From: Fibrobacterota bacterium | Lineage (GTDB): Bacteria; Fibrobacterota; Fibrobacteria; UBA11236 | Direction: 5' to 3' | Length of the DNA: 64,000 nt | Assembly: GCA_019509785.1 (NCBI GenBank) | Contig: JAEKLQ010000028.1 | Coordinates: 1 to 64,000 of the forward strand | Shown here: piece by piece, positions 15,294-24,816 of the stretch | How positions within the stretch are numbered: the first letter of the stretch is position 1 | How the letters are laid out: every line of letters starts with the position of its first letter | The notes under the pieces: model-generated | What the model was told of the DNA's origin: nothing | Databases searched by the model: none | What the model saw: the letters and a program-made list of their open reading frames with translations, nothing else | Program-made: the position numbers and the translations under genes

Positions 15294-16453
15294 CGGCCCT
15301 CCTGCGCCGCCGCGGCGATGGCGGTTTCCGATTCCGCCTCCGGGGCATGCGCGACCGATTTCCCGTTCGCGACTGCCGACGGCTTCCGTGCGGCGCGGGG
15401 AAAGCGCAGCTTGGCCAAGGCTCCCATGGCGCCTTGCGGGAAGAACAGCACCACGGTGATGAATAGGAATCCCAGGAAGTACAGCCAGGTGCCGGGGAAC
15501 TTGCTGGTCAGCCAGGTGTAAGCGAGGCTGGTGCCGATGGCCCCCAGGATAGGGCCTCCCAAGGTTCCGCGTCCGCCCACGGCGACCCAAACGATCATTT
15601 CCAGGGAGCTTTTCACGTCCATGCGCCCCGGGGTGATGATGCCGGTTTGCGGCACGTAAAGGATGCCGCCGATTGCGGCCAAGAGCGCGGCCATGCAAAA
15701 GGCGAAGAGCTTATAGCGCGTAACCGGAAAGCCCGTGAAGCGTAGGCGATGCTCGCTGTCCCGGATGGCGACCAGCACCTTGCCGGCCTTGGAAGAGACC
15801 AGGTAGCGCGCCGCGAAGTAGGAGACGATCAGGGCCGCCGCGGTCAGCATGTATAGACCGCGCTTTACGCCGGGGCGCGCCAGTTCCAAACCCAGCAAGG
15901 TCTTGAAATCGGTGAGGCCGTTGGTGCCGCCCAGCATGGTTTCGTTGCGCAGGAAGATGAGCCACATGGCCAAGGCGAGGGCCTGGGTGATGATGGAGAG
16001 GTACACGCCCTTGATGCGGCTGCGGAAGGCGAAGAAGCCGAACAGCAGGGCGAAAAGCACCGGGACAGCCAAGGCCAGGGCCAAGGCGACCGGAAAGTGG
16101 CGGAAGGGTTCCCAGAAGAGCGGTAGCGATTTCACCTGGTTCCAGACCATGAAATCGGGTAGGGCGCTGCCGTACACGCTCTGGGTCCCGGTCTTGAGCA
16201 GCATATGCATGCCGATGCAATAACCCCCCAGGCAGAAGAAGAGGGCCTGGCAAAGCGAGAGAATGCCGGTATAGCCCCAAATCAGATCGATTCCGAGGGC
16301 GGCCAAGGCGAAACAAAAGTACCGGCCCAAGAGGTTGAGGTTGTTGTCGGAAACGATCCCCAAGGCGTTCAAGGACGGAACGGCGATCACGGCCAACGCC
16401 GACAATACCAAGGCCGTCCTCTCCCTTCGGAAGAAGGACTCAGAGGTCTTCAT
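15290..16453 (-). CDS. urtC: Urea ABC transporter permease UrtC
   Basis: Branched-chain-amino-acid-type permease of 387 residues with about ten hydrophobic segments. Typical LivM/UrtC segments are DLIWGYTGILSLCQALFFCLGGY near the N-terminus and GGRGTLGGPILGAIGTSL toward the C-terminus (the coupling region to the ATPase). The last 35 residues (RAARKPSAVANGKS..) are a soluble tail. It overlaps urtB by 14 bases and urtD by 4, so translation is coupled across the operon. Confidence 0.92.
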   Translation of the reverse strand: MKTSESFFRRERTALVLSALAVIAVPSLNALGIVSDNNLNLLGRYFCFALAALGIDLIWGYTGILSLCQALFFCLGGYCIGMHMLLKTGTQSVYGSALPDFMVWNQVKSLPLFWEPFRHFPVALALALAVPVLFALLFGFFAFRSRIKGVYLSIITQALALAMWLIFLRNETMLGGTNGLTDFKTLLGLELARPGVKRGLYMLTAAALIVSYFAARYLVSSKAGKVLVAIRDSEHRLRFTGFPVTRYKLFAFCMAALLAAIGGILYVPQTGIITPGRMDVKSSLEMIVWVAVGGRGTLGGPILGAIGTSLAYTWLTSKFPGTWLYFLGFLFITVVLFFPQGAMGALAKLRFPRAARKPSAVANGKSVAHAPEAESETAIAAAAQEGR

Positions 16454-18296
16454 TGCGGCCTTTCGCGGGGAAGAGGCCCGAAGGGCGGTTCTGCAGGAAG
16501 AAAATCACGAGGCCCAGAAGCACGACCTTGGCGTATACGCTTTGCAGGAAAGGCTCCAGGAATTTGTTGAGCGATCCGATCCCGAGGCCGGCGATGACCG
16601 TGCCCGCCAGCTTGCCCACGCCGCCGGTGACCACCACCATGAAGGAGTCCACGATGTAATTCTGGCCCATGCCCGGATCCACGTTGCCGATCTGGGTCAG
16701 GGCGCAACCGGCCACGCCGGCGATCCCGGTCCCCACGCCGAAGGTGAGCATGTCCACCCGGCGGGTCGCGATCCCCAGGCATGCGCTCATGGATCGGTTC
16801 TGGGTCACCGCCCGGATCTTGGTCCCGAGGCTGGTTCGATAGAAAGCCCAACTGACCGCGCCTACGATGGCGATGGTCAGGAACATGATGAAGATGCGGT
16901 TGAAAGGCAGCACCACTTGCGGAAAGATTTCCCAACCCTTCGAGAGCAGCTTGGGCGTGGAAACCGCGGTGAGATCGCCGAACAGGCTGCGGGCCGACTG
17001 TACCAAGAGAAGGCTCAGGCCCCAAGTGGCCAAAAGGGTTTCCAAGGGGCGCCCATAGAGGCGCTTGATGATGGTGGCCTCCACGAACATCCCGATGCCG
17101 CCCGCAGCCAGGAAGGAAAGCGGCAAGGAGACCAGCAGGAACCAATCGAAAAAGGAAGGGGGAAGCCATTTCGCGAAGGCGTTCTGGATCAGATAGGTGG
17201 CGTACGCCCCGATCATCATGAACTCGCCATGGGCCATGTTGATGACTCCCATCAGGCCGAAAATGATGGCCAGGCCCAGGGCCATGAGGATGAGGATGGA
17301 GCCCAGGCTCAAACCGGTGAACAGATTCTGGACCACGCCGGTGAAGCTCTGGAAGGATTCGATGGCATGGATGGCCTTCTCCGCGGCCGCGCGCACGGAC
17401 GGATCGGTTTCACTGCCGGGCAAGGCCGCGGCGCCCGCGGGTTCGGTCGACCCGGATCCGGCCGTCGGGGAGCTGGAAGCCACGGAGCCGCTCGCCGCTT
17501 CCGGAGCGGCTTGCACCAGGGCCTTCAATTCGGGCAGCACGTTGACGGAATGGATCTCGCCCAGCTTGGCCGCCGCGGCCGCGCGCACGGTCGCTTCCGG
17601 GGAATGCAGCCGGAGGCGCGCCAAGGCTTCTTCCATCAGATGGCGGACGCTTTGATTGGACTCGGCCAACAAGGCTTTTTCCAGAAGGCCAGCTTGCCCC
17701 GGATCCCCGGACTCGCCGATGGTCAAGGCCGCGGCCCTACGCTTAACCGCATCGCGGCTCTTAAGATCCATGGCGGTCAGCACGGGTTGGATGAGGTTGC
17801 GTACCTCGCGGTCGGTTTCGACCTCGGCCAGATCGGCCAACTTCGCGTAAACTGGCTTACCGTCGCCGCCTTGCAAGGAGACGGCGGGGTACGGCTTGAT
17901 TAGGGGTACCCAGGTTTCCCCTTCGCGTTGCTCTTCGGCCCCGGCCATGACCAAGAGCGTATCGGAAGAGCCTGCGGCGGTGTAAGCGTAGACGTTACCC
18001 TTGAAGAGGTTTTGGAAAAGGGGCTGCAATCCCTCGTCGCCGACCGCCAGCAGGGCCTTGACGGTTTCGGTCCGGCGTTCGGTGTTGCGCAATAAGGTAT
18101 CGAGAAGGGCAGGCACGGAGGCGTTAGCGGAGGATGGCTTAACGTCACCCGTTGACGCGCTTCGCAGGTCAACTTGGGCCGCGGCCGGCAGAGCCGCCGG
18201 CTCGGCGGGATTCCCAGGTGCTTCCGCCCGCGCACGGAGCGGGGCGGAAGCGAGAAGGACCGCTCCCAGCACGGGGAGCAGAGACGTGCGAAGCAT
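16440..18296 (-). CDS. urtB: Urea ABC transporter permease UrtB with long extracytoplasmic N-terminus
   Basis: Permease of 618 residues. A signal peptide (about 1-25) is followed by roughly 290 residues of helical-repeat-like sequence (repeated LLDTLLRNTERRTETVKALLAVGDEGLQPLF-type units), then the LivH-like membrane domain from about residue 325 (NLFTGLSLGSILILMALGLAIIFGLMGVINMAHGE) to the end (VVTGGVGKLAGTVIAGLGIGSLNK). UrtB proteins of proteobacteria also carry a large N-terminal domain, so the fusion is typical, although this one is on the long side. Two predicted HEAT-like stretches flank a Pro/Ser/Gly-rich segment (about 260-290). Confidence 0.9.
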   Translation of the reverse strand: MLRTSLLPVLGAVLLASAPLRARAEAPGNPAEPAALPAAAQVDLRSASTGDVKPSSANASVPALLDTLLRNTERRTETVKALLAVGDEGLQPLFQNLFKGNVYAYTAAGSSDTLLVMAGAEEQREGETWVPLIKPYPAVSLQGGDGKPVYAKLADLAEVETDREVRNLIQPVLTAMDLKSRDAVKRRAAALTIGESGDPGQAGLLEKALLAESNQSVRHLMEEALARLRLHSPEATVRAAAAAKLGEIHSVNVLPELKALVQAAPEAASGSVASSSPTAGSGSTEPAGAAALPGSETDPSVRAAAEKAIHAIESFQSFTGVVQNLFTGLSLGSILILMALGLAIIFGLMGVINMAHGEFMMIGAYATYLIQNAFAKWLPPSFFDWFLLVSLPLSFLAAGGIGMFVEATIIKRLYGRPLETLLATWGLSLLLVQSARSLFGDLTAVSTPKLLSKGWEIFPQVVLPFNRIFIMFLTIAIVGAVSWAFYRTSLGTKIRAVTQNRSMSACLGIATRRVDMLTFGVGTGIAGVAGCALTQIGNVDPGMGQNYIVDSFMVVVTGGVGKLAGTVIAGLGIGSLNKFLEPFLQSVYAKVVLLGLVIFFLQNRPSGLFPAKGRNEDL

Positions 18297-18310
18297 TCGG
18301 TTCCCTTGCG

Positions 18311-18331
18311 CCCCGCCGGAAGCCGGCGGGG
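18311..18331 (-). terminator. Hairpin in the urtA-urtB gap
   Basis: A perfect 9-bp stem (CCCCGCCGG/CCGGCGGGG, 3-base loop) lies 15 bases upstream of the urtB start with no T-run. In binding-protein operons such a structure commonly stabilises the upstream mRNA or attenuates the downstream genes, so that urtA is made in excess. Confidence 0.5.
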
Positions 18332-18388
18332 TACGGTTGAATGGGCCGGCCGCCGTTCGCGGCCCGCCCGGTTAGCGTAACTCCTAGG

Positions 18389-19696
18389 TTACTTGGGGGC
18401 CTTCACGTCGGCTTTGGTATAGGTGCCGTCGTGATCCACGTGATCGCAACCCTTATCCGGGCTGGTGTAGATGGACCAGGGCTCGGGGGCGACCAGGCCT
18501 TTCGACTTCCACACCACCTTGAACTGGCCGTCCTTCTTGATCTCGCCGATCAGGACGGGCTTGTGCAGATGGTGGTTGCGTTCGTCCATCTTGACCAAGC
18601 CGCCGGGGGCCTGGAAGGTCATCCCGTAAGCGGCCTTGCGGACGGCGTCCGGGGCGAAGGACTTGGCCTTGGCGGCGGCCTGGGCCCAGATGTTGACGCT
18701 GATGTAAGCGGCTTCCATCGGGTCGTCGGTCACGCGCTTGTCGCCGCCGGGCAGCTTATTCTTGACGGCGAAGGCCTTGAAGTTCTTCACGAAGGTCTGG
18801 TTCGAAGGCACCTTGACCGATTCGTAATAATTCCAGGCGGCCAAATGGCCGACGAGGTACTGGGTATCCATGGCGCGCAGTTCATCTTCGGCTACCGAGA
18901 AGGCCATGATGGGGCACATGGCCGAAGTCAGGCCCTGGTTGGCGAATTCCTTGTAGAAGGGCACGTTGGAATCGCCGTTGATGGTGGAGAGCACGGCGGC
19001 CTTACCGCCGGCGGCGAACTTCTTGATCTTGCCCACGATGGTCTGGTAATCCTGGTGATGGAACGGGGTGTATTCCTCCTCGATGTTGGCTGCGGGGACG
19101 CCCTTGGCCAGAAGGAAGGCGCGCAGGATCTTGTTGGCCGTACGCGGGAACACGTAATCGGTTCCGAGCAGGTAGAACTTCTTGTACTCTCCGCCGTCCT
19201 TGCTCATCAGATATTCGGCGGCGGGGATCAATTGCTGATTGGGGGTCGCGCCGGTGTAGAACACCGACTTGGAGCATTCCTCGCCTTCGTACTGGACGGG
19301 GTAGAACAGCAAAGCGTCATTGCTCTCGAACACCGGCAGCACCGACTTGCGCGAGACCGAGGTCCAGCAACCGAAGGTCACGGCCACCTTGTCCACGTTC
19401 ACCAGCTGCTTGGCCTTTTCGGCGAACAAATCCCAGTCCGAGGCCGGATCCACGATCACCGGCTCGATCTTCTTTCCGTTCACGCCGCCCTTGGCGTTGA
19501 TCTCATCGATGGCCATCATCACGACGTCCTTCAGGGACACTTCCGAGATGGCCATGGTGCCGCTGAGCGAGTGAAGGATGCCGACCTTGACGGTCTCATC
19601 CGCGGCGGACGCGTGGGTGAAGGCCGCCAGGCCTAGGGCCATCGCGGCGGCGCCGGCCTTTAGGGCGGTGAGAACAGGCTGCTTGGATCGATGCAT
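18389..19696 (-). CDS. urtA: Urea ABC transporter substrate-binding protein UrtA
   Basis: Periplasmic binding protein of 435 residues, first gene of urtABCDE. Signal peptide about residues 1-32 (..FTHASAADE). Mature sequence starts VKVGILHSLSGTMAISE, the conserved UrtA/Peripla_BP_5 opening, and continues with KDVVMMAIDEINAKGG and GCWTSVSRKSVLPVFE. Further UrtA-like segments are FYLLGTDYVFPRTAN and SVNIWAQAAAKAKS. ATG 19696 is chosen because GAGGAG lies 8 bases before it and the signal peptide begins there; the frame is open up to 19816 without such support. A sigma-54-type promoter lies 47-62 bases upstream. Confidence 0.94.
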   Translation of the reverse strand: MHRSKQPVLTALKAGAAAMALGLAAFTHASAADETVKVGILHSLSGTMAISEVSLKDVVMMAIDEINAKGGVNGKKIEPVIVDPASDWDLFAEKAKQLVNVDKVAVTFGCWTSVSRKSVLPVFESNDALLFYPVQYEGEECSKSVFYTGATPNQQLIPAAEYLMSKDGGEYKKFYLLGTDYVFPRTANKILRAFLLAKGVPAANIEEEYTPFHHQDYQTIVGKIKKFAAGGKAAVLSTINGDSNVPFYKEFANQGLTSAMCPIMAFSVAEDELRAMDTQYLVGHLAAWNYYESVKVPSNQTFVKNFKAFAVKNKLPGGDKRVTDDPMEAAYISVNIWAQAAAKAKSFAPDAVRKAAYGMTFQAPGGLVKMDERNHHLHKPVLIGEIKKDGQFKVVWKSKGLVAPEPWSIYTSPDKGCDHVDHDGTYTKADVKAPK

Positions 19697-19742
19697 GTTG
19701 GGATCTCCTCTCCGAGGGTGGTTGGAACGGGAGAATGCAAAA

Positions 19743-19758
19743 AGCAATTCAAATGCCA
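19743..19758 (-). promoter_or_regulatory. Sigma-54-type promoter of urtABCDE
   Basis: The minus strand reads TGGCAT-TTGAA-TTGCT, matching TGGCAC-N5-TTGCW with exact GG-N10-GC spacing. The predicted start near 19732 gives a leader of about 36 bases that contains the urtA Shine-Dalgarno. Confidence 0.72.
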
Positions 19759-19820
19759 TGGGTTGAGAAGGCCCGGGATTAATCCGATTCGCCAAGCGGA
19801 CGCTATTCCGAAGCATTATT

Positions 19821-19884
19821 TGACAATTTTGGGCGCAGTCCCGGACAGATCCTTACAATTAGAATGGTTGTTATGAAATTGTCC
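19821..19884. promoter_or_regulatory. ATTGTCA-type motifs in the urtA/ureD intergenic region
   Basis: TGACAAT at 19821-19827 and ATTGTCC at 19878-19884 form an inverted pair (TTTGACAATTT / AAATTGTCCAAA), with TTACAATTA between them. They lie 63 and 120 bases upstream of the urtA sigma-54-type site and could also serve the divergent urease operon. Confidence 0.45.
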
Positions 19885-19924
19885 AAAAAACAGCTGGAAG
19901 CGAAATTGCTTGAGGCGAATGGCA

Positions 19925-20755
19925 ATGGTGGGCACGGAAACCGACTGGAACGTAATCGAAGTGGCAAATTCGGGAGGGGCTTCGCAGCTCAGCCGTTGCC
20001 TCGGATTGCCTCCGATCAAGTTCATCAATCCGCGGCCGCAAGGCGGTAGCTGTCAGGTCTATGTTTCCAACTACGGGGGCGGCCTGGTGGATGGCGATGC
20101 CATCCGCATGCGTGTGAAATGCAGCGAAGGCACCCGCCTCTACCTGGGAACCCAGGCGAGCACCAAGGTATATAAAGGCGCCCTTCGTGAAGGCAGCTCG
20201 CAAGAGACCCTAGGTACGGTGCATGCGAACGCCTTGGCCGTGGTCTGTCCCGATCCGGTGGTGCCCTTCGCGGACAGCCGATACCGCCAGACCCAGAGCT
20301 GGCAAGTCCATCCTCTCGGCGAGTTGATCGTGTTGGATTGGCTGCAACCGGGACGTTCCGCCCGCGGCGAGGTCTTCGCATACAGCTCTGTGCGCAGCGA
20401 ACTCAGGATTACGCGGCCCGGAGGCGCGCCGGTCCTGGTCGAGCGCTTCTCCCTCGAACCGGACTCCCAAGATCCATTCCGGTGCGGCCGCTTCGGCGTA
20501 TTCCGCTCCTTCCTGACCGCGGCCTTCATCGGCCCGCGGGCGACGGCCTTGGCCGATCGGCTGGAAGGCCCGTTGCTCGCCTTGAATCGGCCGGGTAAGG
20601 CTTGGATAGGCCTCGGCCGTAGGGAAGGCGTGGGCTGGTTGCTACGTGGGTTGGGGGCCGACCGGCGCGATCTGCAACCGGTCCAGGATCTCATATTCGC
20701 CGTCCTCGCGGAGGCGGCCTGGTTGGGCTTCAATCCTTGGCTAAGGAGGCATTAA
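19925..20755 (+). CDS. ureD: Urease accessory protein UreD (UreH)
   Basis: Urease maturation chaperone that scaffolds UreF and UreG on the apo-urease, 276 residues. Diagnostic segments are FINPRPQGGSCQVYVSNYGGGLVDGDAIR and LGTQASTKVYKG early on, and LVVLDWLQPGRSARGE-like sequence (LIVLDWLQPGRSARGE) in the middle. The start is uncertain: ATG 19925 has GAGG 9 bases upstream, while ATG 19919 and TTG 19910 are in frame without good spacing. It is the first gene of the urease operon, divergent from urtA, and its stop abuts the GTG of ureAB. Confidence 0.88.
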   Translation: MVGTETDWNVIEVANSGGASQLSRCLGLPPIKFINPRPQGGSCQVYVSNYGGGLVDGDAIRMRVKCSEGTRLYLGTQASTKVYKGALREGSSQETLGTVHANALAVVCPDPVVPFADSRYRQTQSWQVHPLGELIVLDWLQPGRSARGEVFAYSSVRSELRITRPGGAPVLVERFSLEPDSQDPFRCGRFGVFRSFLTAAFIGPRATALADRLEGPLLALNRPGKAWIGLGRREGVGWLLRGLGADRRDLQPVQDLIFAVLAEAAWLGFNPWLRRH

Positions 20756-21541
20756 GTGCGGCTATCGCCGAAAGACATCGAGAAGCTGGCCTTGCATGGC
20801 GCCGGTTTCCTGGCCCAGAAGCGCTTATGGCGCGGTCTGCGGCTGAATTATCCCGAAGCGGTCGCCCTCATCGCCACGCAATTGCTGGAATTCATCCGCG
20901 ATGGGGAGACGGTGGCAGGGCTGATGGACAAGGGCAAGCAAATCCTGGGAACGACCCAGGTGTTGCCTCCCGTGCCCGGCATGATCGACGAGGTGCAAGT
21001 GGAAGGAACCTTTCCCGACGGCGTGAAGTTGGTAACCGTGCATCATCCCATCTGCACTCCCATAGGCGAATGGGCTTTATACGGTTCGGGATTGGAAGGC
21101 TTGCCGCCACCGAAGCAAGGCCCGATCGATCCGGGACATCCCGGGCACCATCCTCCGGTAAGCGAAGCCGCGCCGGGAGAATACCTTCTCGGCGAGGGGC
21201 ACATCCCTCTCAATGCCGATCGCGAGGCGGTCGAGCTCGAAGTTACCAACCTCGGCGATCGCCCCATCCAGGTCGGGTCGCATTACCCCTTCTTCGAAAC
21301 CAACGCCTCCTTGCGCTTCGATCGCGCCCGCGCGGTGGACCTGCGCCTGGACATCCCCAGCGGCACCGCTGTCCGCTTCGAGCCTGGTGAAACCAAGGTG
21401 GTGCGCCTGGTGCCATTGTCCGGAGAGCGCATCGTGTACGGGGGCAACGCCCTCATTTCCGGCTCGTTGGACGGGCCGAATCGCGACGCCGCCATCGCGC
21501 GCGCGCGGGACCTCGGTTTCGCGTCCCAGGAGGGAACATGA
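20756..21541 (+). CDS. ureAB: Urease gamma-beta fusion subunit
   Basis: A single 261-residue chain carrying both small urease subunits. Residues 1-100 are UreA (gamma): [44 protein letters not shown] and the [19 protein letters not shown] end. From about residue 140, after a Pro/Gly/His-rich linker, comes UreB (beta): [43 protein letters not shown] and [15 protein letters not shown]. The same fusion occurs in Helicobacter UreA and some other lineages, while most bacteria encode the subunits separately. GTG start directly after the ureD stop; the end overlaps ureC by 4 bases. Confidence 0.95.
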   Translation: MRLSPKDIEKLALHGAGFLAQKRLWRGLRLNYPEAVALIATQLLEFIRDGETVAGLMDKGKQILGTTQVLPPVPGMIDEVQVEGTFPDGVKLVTVHHPICTPIGEWALYGSGLEGLPPPKQGPIDPGHPGHHPPVSEAAPGEYLLGEGHIPLNADREAVELEVTNLGDRPIQVGSHYPFFETNASLRFDRARAVDLRLDIPSGTAVRFEPGETKVVRLVPLSGERIVYGGNALISGSLDGPNRDAAIARARDLGFASQEGT

Positions 21542-23253
21542 GCTTATCCGTTTCTCGTCGCGCCTACTCGGACATGTACGGGCCCACCGTGGGCGATCGC
21601 GTGCGCCTGGGCGATACCTCGCTGCTGATCGAAGTGGAAAAGGACTTCACCGTCTACGGCGAAGAGTGCAAGTTCGGCGGCGGGAAGACCCTGCGCGATG
21701 GCCAGGGCCAAGCCGCGGGCGTTCCCCAGGCGATCGCCCTGGACACCGTCATCACCAACGCCCTCATCCTCGATTACACCGGCGTCTATAAGGCGGATAT
21801 CGGCCTCAAGGACGGGCGCATCAGGGCCATCGGAAAGGCCGGAAACCCGCATGTCATGCCCGGCGTGCATCCCGATCTCATCGTGGGGCCCACCACGGAA
21901 GTGATCGCGGGCGAAGGCATGATCGCCACCGCGGGCGGCATCGATTCGCATATCCATTTCATTTGCCCGCAGCAGATCGGCGAAGCCTTGGCTTCCGGAA
22001 TCACCACCATGTTGGGCGGGGGCACGGGGCCTGCCACGGGAACCTGCGCGACCACGTGTACGCCTGGCGCGGCCTACCTGGAAATGATGTTGCGAGCCAC
22101 AGATGCCTATCCCTTGAACTTCGGCTTCCTGGGCAAGGGAAATTCCTCGCTGCCCGCGGGGCTGGTCGAGCAGATCGAAGGCGGCGCCATCGGCCTCAAG
22201 CTCCATGAAGATTGGGGCACGACCCCGGCGACCATCGACGCCTGCCTGGCCATCGCCGATGAGCATGATATCCAAGTGGCGATCCATACCGATACCCTCA
22301 ACGAATCCGGTTTCGTGGAAGCGACCATCGCCGCGTTCAAGGGGCGCGTCATCCATAGTTTCCATACCGAAGGCGCGGGCGGCGGGCACGCGCCGGACAT
22401 CATCAAGGTCTGTAGTTTGCCCAACGTCCTGCCCAGCTCGACCAATCCCACCCGCCCCTTCACGGTCAACACCTTGGCCGAACATCTGGACATGCTGATG
22501 GTTTGCCACCATCTGGACAAGAACATCCCCGAGGACGTGGCCTTCGCCGAAAGCCGCATCCGGGGCGAAACCATCGCCGCCGAGGATATCCTCCATGATC
22601 TGGGGGCCATCTCCATGATGTCGTCGGATTCGCAGGCCATGGGCCGCGTGGGCGAAGTCATCACCCGGACCTGGCAGACCGCCCACAAGATGAAGACCCA
22701 ACGCGGGGCCTTGCCCGGAGAGACGCTGGCGGGGGCCGACAATCTGAGGGCGCGTCGTTACATCGCCAAGTACACCATCAATCCCGCGGTGGCCCACGGC
22801 ATTTCCGAAGAGGTCGGCTCCCTGGAGATCGGCAAGCTGGCGGACATCGTACTCTGGAAACCCGCCTTCTTCGGATCGCGTCCGGAAATGGTGATCAAGG
22901 GAGGCTATATCGCCCAAGCCCAGATGGGCGATCCCAACGCCTCCATCCCCACGCCCCAGCCCTACCACTCACGCCCCATGTTCGGGGCCATGGGAGGCGC
23001 GGTGGGCCTGACCTCCCTCGCTTTCGTCTCGCAGGCATCTTTGCGCCGCGTGCGCGATACCTACGGCCTGTCCAAGAACGTGGTCGCGGTGAAGGGTTGC
23101 CGGAACATTTCCAAGGCGGATATGCGCCTTAACTCCGCCACGCCCCGTATCGAGGTCGATCCCGAGACCTACGTTGTCGAAGCGGACGGCGAGATCCTGG
23201 CTTGCGAGCCCGCGAAGTCCCTCCCCCTGGCGCAACTCTATTCCTTTTTCTAA
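21538..23253 (+). CDS. ureC: Urease alpha subunit UreC
   Basis: Catalytic subunit of the nickel urease (urea to ammonia and carbamate), 571 residues, the normal length. Active-site elements are intact: [14 protein letters not shown] (Ni-ligand His pair), the carbamylated Lys in [10 protein letters not shown] (about 221), [26 protein letters not shown], and the mobile flap [22 protein letters not shown] (Cys about 323 and adjacent His). Translationally coupled to ureAB by an ATGA overlap. It is followed after 4 bases by ureF. Confidence 0.98.
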   Translation: MSLSVSRRAYSDMYGPTVGDRVRLGDTSLLIEVEKDFTVYGEECKFGGGKTLRDGQGQAAGVPQAIALDTVITNALILDYTGVYKADIGLKDGRIRAIGKAGNPHVMPGVHPDLIVGPTTEVIAGEGMIATAGGIDSHIHFICPQQIGEALASGITTMLGGGTGPATGTCATTCTPGAAYLEMMLRATDAYPLNFGFLGKGNSSLPAGLVEQIEGGAIGLKLHEDWGTTPATIDACLAIADEHDIQVAIHTDTLNESGFVEATIAAFKGRVIHSFHTEGAGGGHAPDIIKVCSLPNVLPSSTNPTRPFTVNTLAEHLDMLMVCHHLDKNIPEDVAFAESRIRGETIAAEDILHDLGAISMMSSDSQAMGRVGEVITRTWQTAHKMKTQRGALPGETLAGADNLRARRYIAKYTINPAVAHGISEEVGSLEIGKLADIVLWKPAFFGSRPEMVIKGGYIAQAQMGDPNASIPTPQPYHSRPMFGAMGGAVGLTSLAFVSQASLRRVRDTYGLSKNVVAVKGCRNISKADMRLNSATPRIEVDPETYVVEADGEILACEPAKSLPLAQLYSFF

Positions 23254-23257
23254 AACC

Positions 23258-23986
23258 ATGTCCCTGCTCGATCTGCTGCAACTGTCCGACTCCAGCTTCC
23301 CCGCGGGAGGCTTCGCCTTCAGCGGAGGGCTGGAGAGCATGGCAAAGATGGGGTATCTGAAGACCTGGGAGGATTTCCGGGAGTACCTCGGGTGCTGCCT
23401 GGAGCAACTCATCTCCGCGGAAATGCCGTTCCTGTTTTCCGCCTTCGCCAGCGCAGCTCCGCCGGGCGCTACCGCAACCCAGCCGTACCGACCCGGGACG
23501 GAAATCGCTGCGGAAGACTTCGCCGCGGTCGCGCGCGAATGGGACGCCTGGGTTTTCCTTCCCGCCTCCCGCCGGGCCAGCCTTTCCCAGGGACAAGCCT
23601 GGACGCGCGCCATGGAAGCCGCCTATGACCTTCCCGGAATGATCGCCATCCGCCCTTGGTTCGACGCGCGCGGCATCCCCTTGCATTTCCTGATGGCCTT
23701 CGCTGCGGCGTTGCGCGTCGCCCGCTTCACCCTATCCGAGGCCCGGTCCCTGCTTCTGCACATGGCCCTACGCGATCAATTGGGCGCCGCGGTGCGCCTT
23801 GGCCTGGTCGGATCCCTGCAAGCCCAGCGTCTTCACCGCGAACATATTTCCATAGGCGAATCCTTGTTGGCCGCCCGCTCCGCCCGTATCCAGGACGGTT
23901 ATGCCCGCGCCGAGAGGACCGCGCCGATGATCGAATTGGCCCAGGCCAGCCATCCCCGCTTATACTCGAAACTATTCCAAAGTTGA
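23258..23986 (+). CDS. ureF: Urease accessory protein UreF
   Basis: UreF forms the complex with UreD and UreG that delivers nickel, 242 residues. The start MSLLDLLQLSDSSFPAGGFAFSGGLE is the conserved N-terminus of the family; DQLGAAVRLGLVGSLQAQ near the C-terminus is also typical. A Pro/Ala-rich stretch at about 65-80 replaces part of the usual helical core. ATG 23258 lies 4 bases after ureC; the open frame extends back to 23174 only inside ureC. Order here is ureD-AB-C-F-G with no ureE. Confidence 0.9.
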   Translation: MSLLDLLQLSDSSFPAGGFAFSGGLESMAKMGYLKTWEDFREYLGCCLEQLISAEMPFLFSAFASAAPPGATATQPYRPGTEIAAEDFAAVAREWDAWVFLPASRRASLSQGQAWTRAMEAAYDLPGMIAIRPWFDARGIPLHFLMAFAAALRVARFTLSEARSLLLHMALRDQLGAAVRLGLVGSLQAQRLHREHISIGESLLAARSARIQDGYARAERTAPMIELAQASHPRLYSKLFQS

Positions 23987-24006
23987 CGTAAGCCGAAGGA
24001 GTCCGC

Positions 24007-24816
24007 ATGAAGATACTGCGCGTTCACGATGGGCTCGGGCATGGCCCCGAGGGTCATACGCACGGGCCCGGCGCCCATACCCATGAGCCAGGCTCTCATG
24101 GACATAGCCATGAGCCATTCGAGTCCCCGGGAGAATACCGCCTACGCGAACTGGCCCTTCCCGATCGCGACTACAAGCGGCGCAGCTTCACGATCGGCAT
24201 CGGGGGGCCGGTAGGCTCCGGAAAGACCGCCCTTACCCTGGCCCTGTGCCGCCACCTGCGCGAAACCTATAGCCTCGGTGTGGTAACCAACGACATATTC
24301 ACCCGGGAGGACGGCGAGTTCCTGATCCGCAACCAGGCGCTTCCCCAGGAACGCATCCTGGCCGTGGAAACCGGGGGATGCCCGCACGCGGCCATACGCG
24401 AGGACGTTTCCTTGAACGTGGCCGCCCTGGAGCAGTTGATGGATCGCTTCCAAGGCGGGATCGATCTGCTTTTCGTGGAAAGCGGCGGCGACAACCTGGC
24501 GGCCCATTTCGGCCGCGAGCTGGCCGATTACACCATCTATGTGATCGACGTATCGGGAGGAGATAAGATTCCGCGCAAAGGCGGGCCTGGCATCACCCAG
24601 AGCGATTTGCTGGTAATCAACAAGACCGATCTGGCCACCCAGGTGGGAGCCGATCTCGAGATCATGCGCCGGGATTCCCTGAAAATGCGGGGCGATGGAC
24701 CCTTCCTATTCGCCCAAGTGAAGAACGGCCAAGCCGTGGCCGAGATAGCGGATCATATCCTGCGCGCCTGGAAAGGCGCGGTTACCCAACCCAATCACAA
24801 GGAGGCTCATTCATGA
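24007..24816 (+). CDS. ureG: Urease accessory GTPase UreG with His-rich N-terminal extension
   Basis: SIMIBI GTPase powering nickel insertion, 269 residues versus about 205 in standalone UreG. The extra N-terminal 60 residues include a cluster of HG/HTH/HSH repeats (about 9-40) likely to bind Ni2+. GTPase motifs are [11 protein letters not shown] (P-loop, about 66-76), the [21 protein letters not shown] region and NKTDLA (guanine specificity). The metal-site CPH of the family is present as [11 protein letters not shown]. Such His-rich UreG forms occur in plants and actinobacteria. With no ureE in the cluster, this extension may take over nickel storage (inference). Confidence 0.95.
   Translation: MKILRVHDGLGHGPEGHTHGPGAHTHEPGSHGHSHEPFESPGEYRLRELALPDRDYKRRSFTIGIGGPVGSGKTALTLALCRHLRETYSLGVVTNDIFTREDGEFLIRNQALPQERILAVETGGCPHAAIREDVSLNVAALEQLMDRFQGGIDLLFVESGGDNLAAHFGRELADYTIYVIDVSGGDKIPRKGGPGITQSDLLVINKTDLATQVGADLEIMRRDSLKMRGDGPFLFAQVKNGQAVAEIADHILRAWKGAVTQPNHKEAHS

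Noticed and set aside
16335-17903. 522-residue plus-strand frame opposite urtB
   Set aside because: Charged low-complexity antisense product of a GC-rich gene; the minus-strand UrtB is clearly real.
19895-19910. TGGAAG-CGAAA-TTGCT, a GG-N10-GC match oriented toward ureD
   Set aside because: The implied transcription start near 19921 lies at or beyond the ureD Shine-Dalgarno and almost on ATG 19925, and the -24 element is poor. It would require a leaderless message, so it was not annotated as a promoter.
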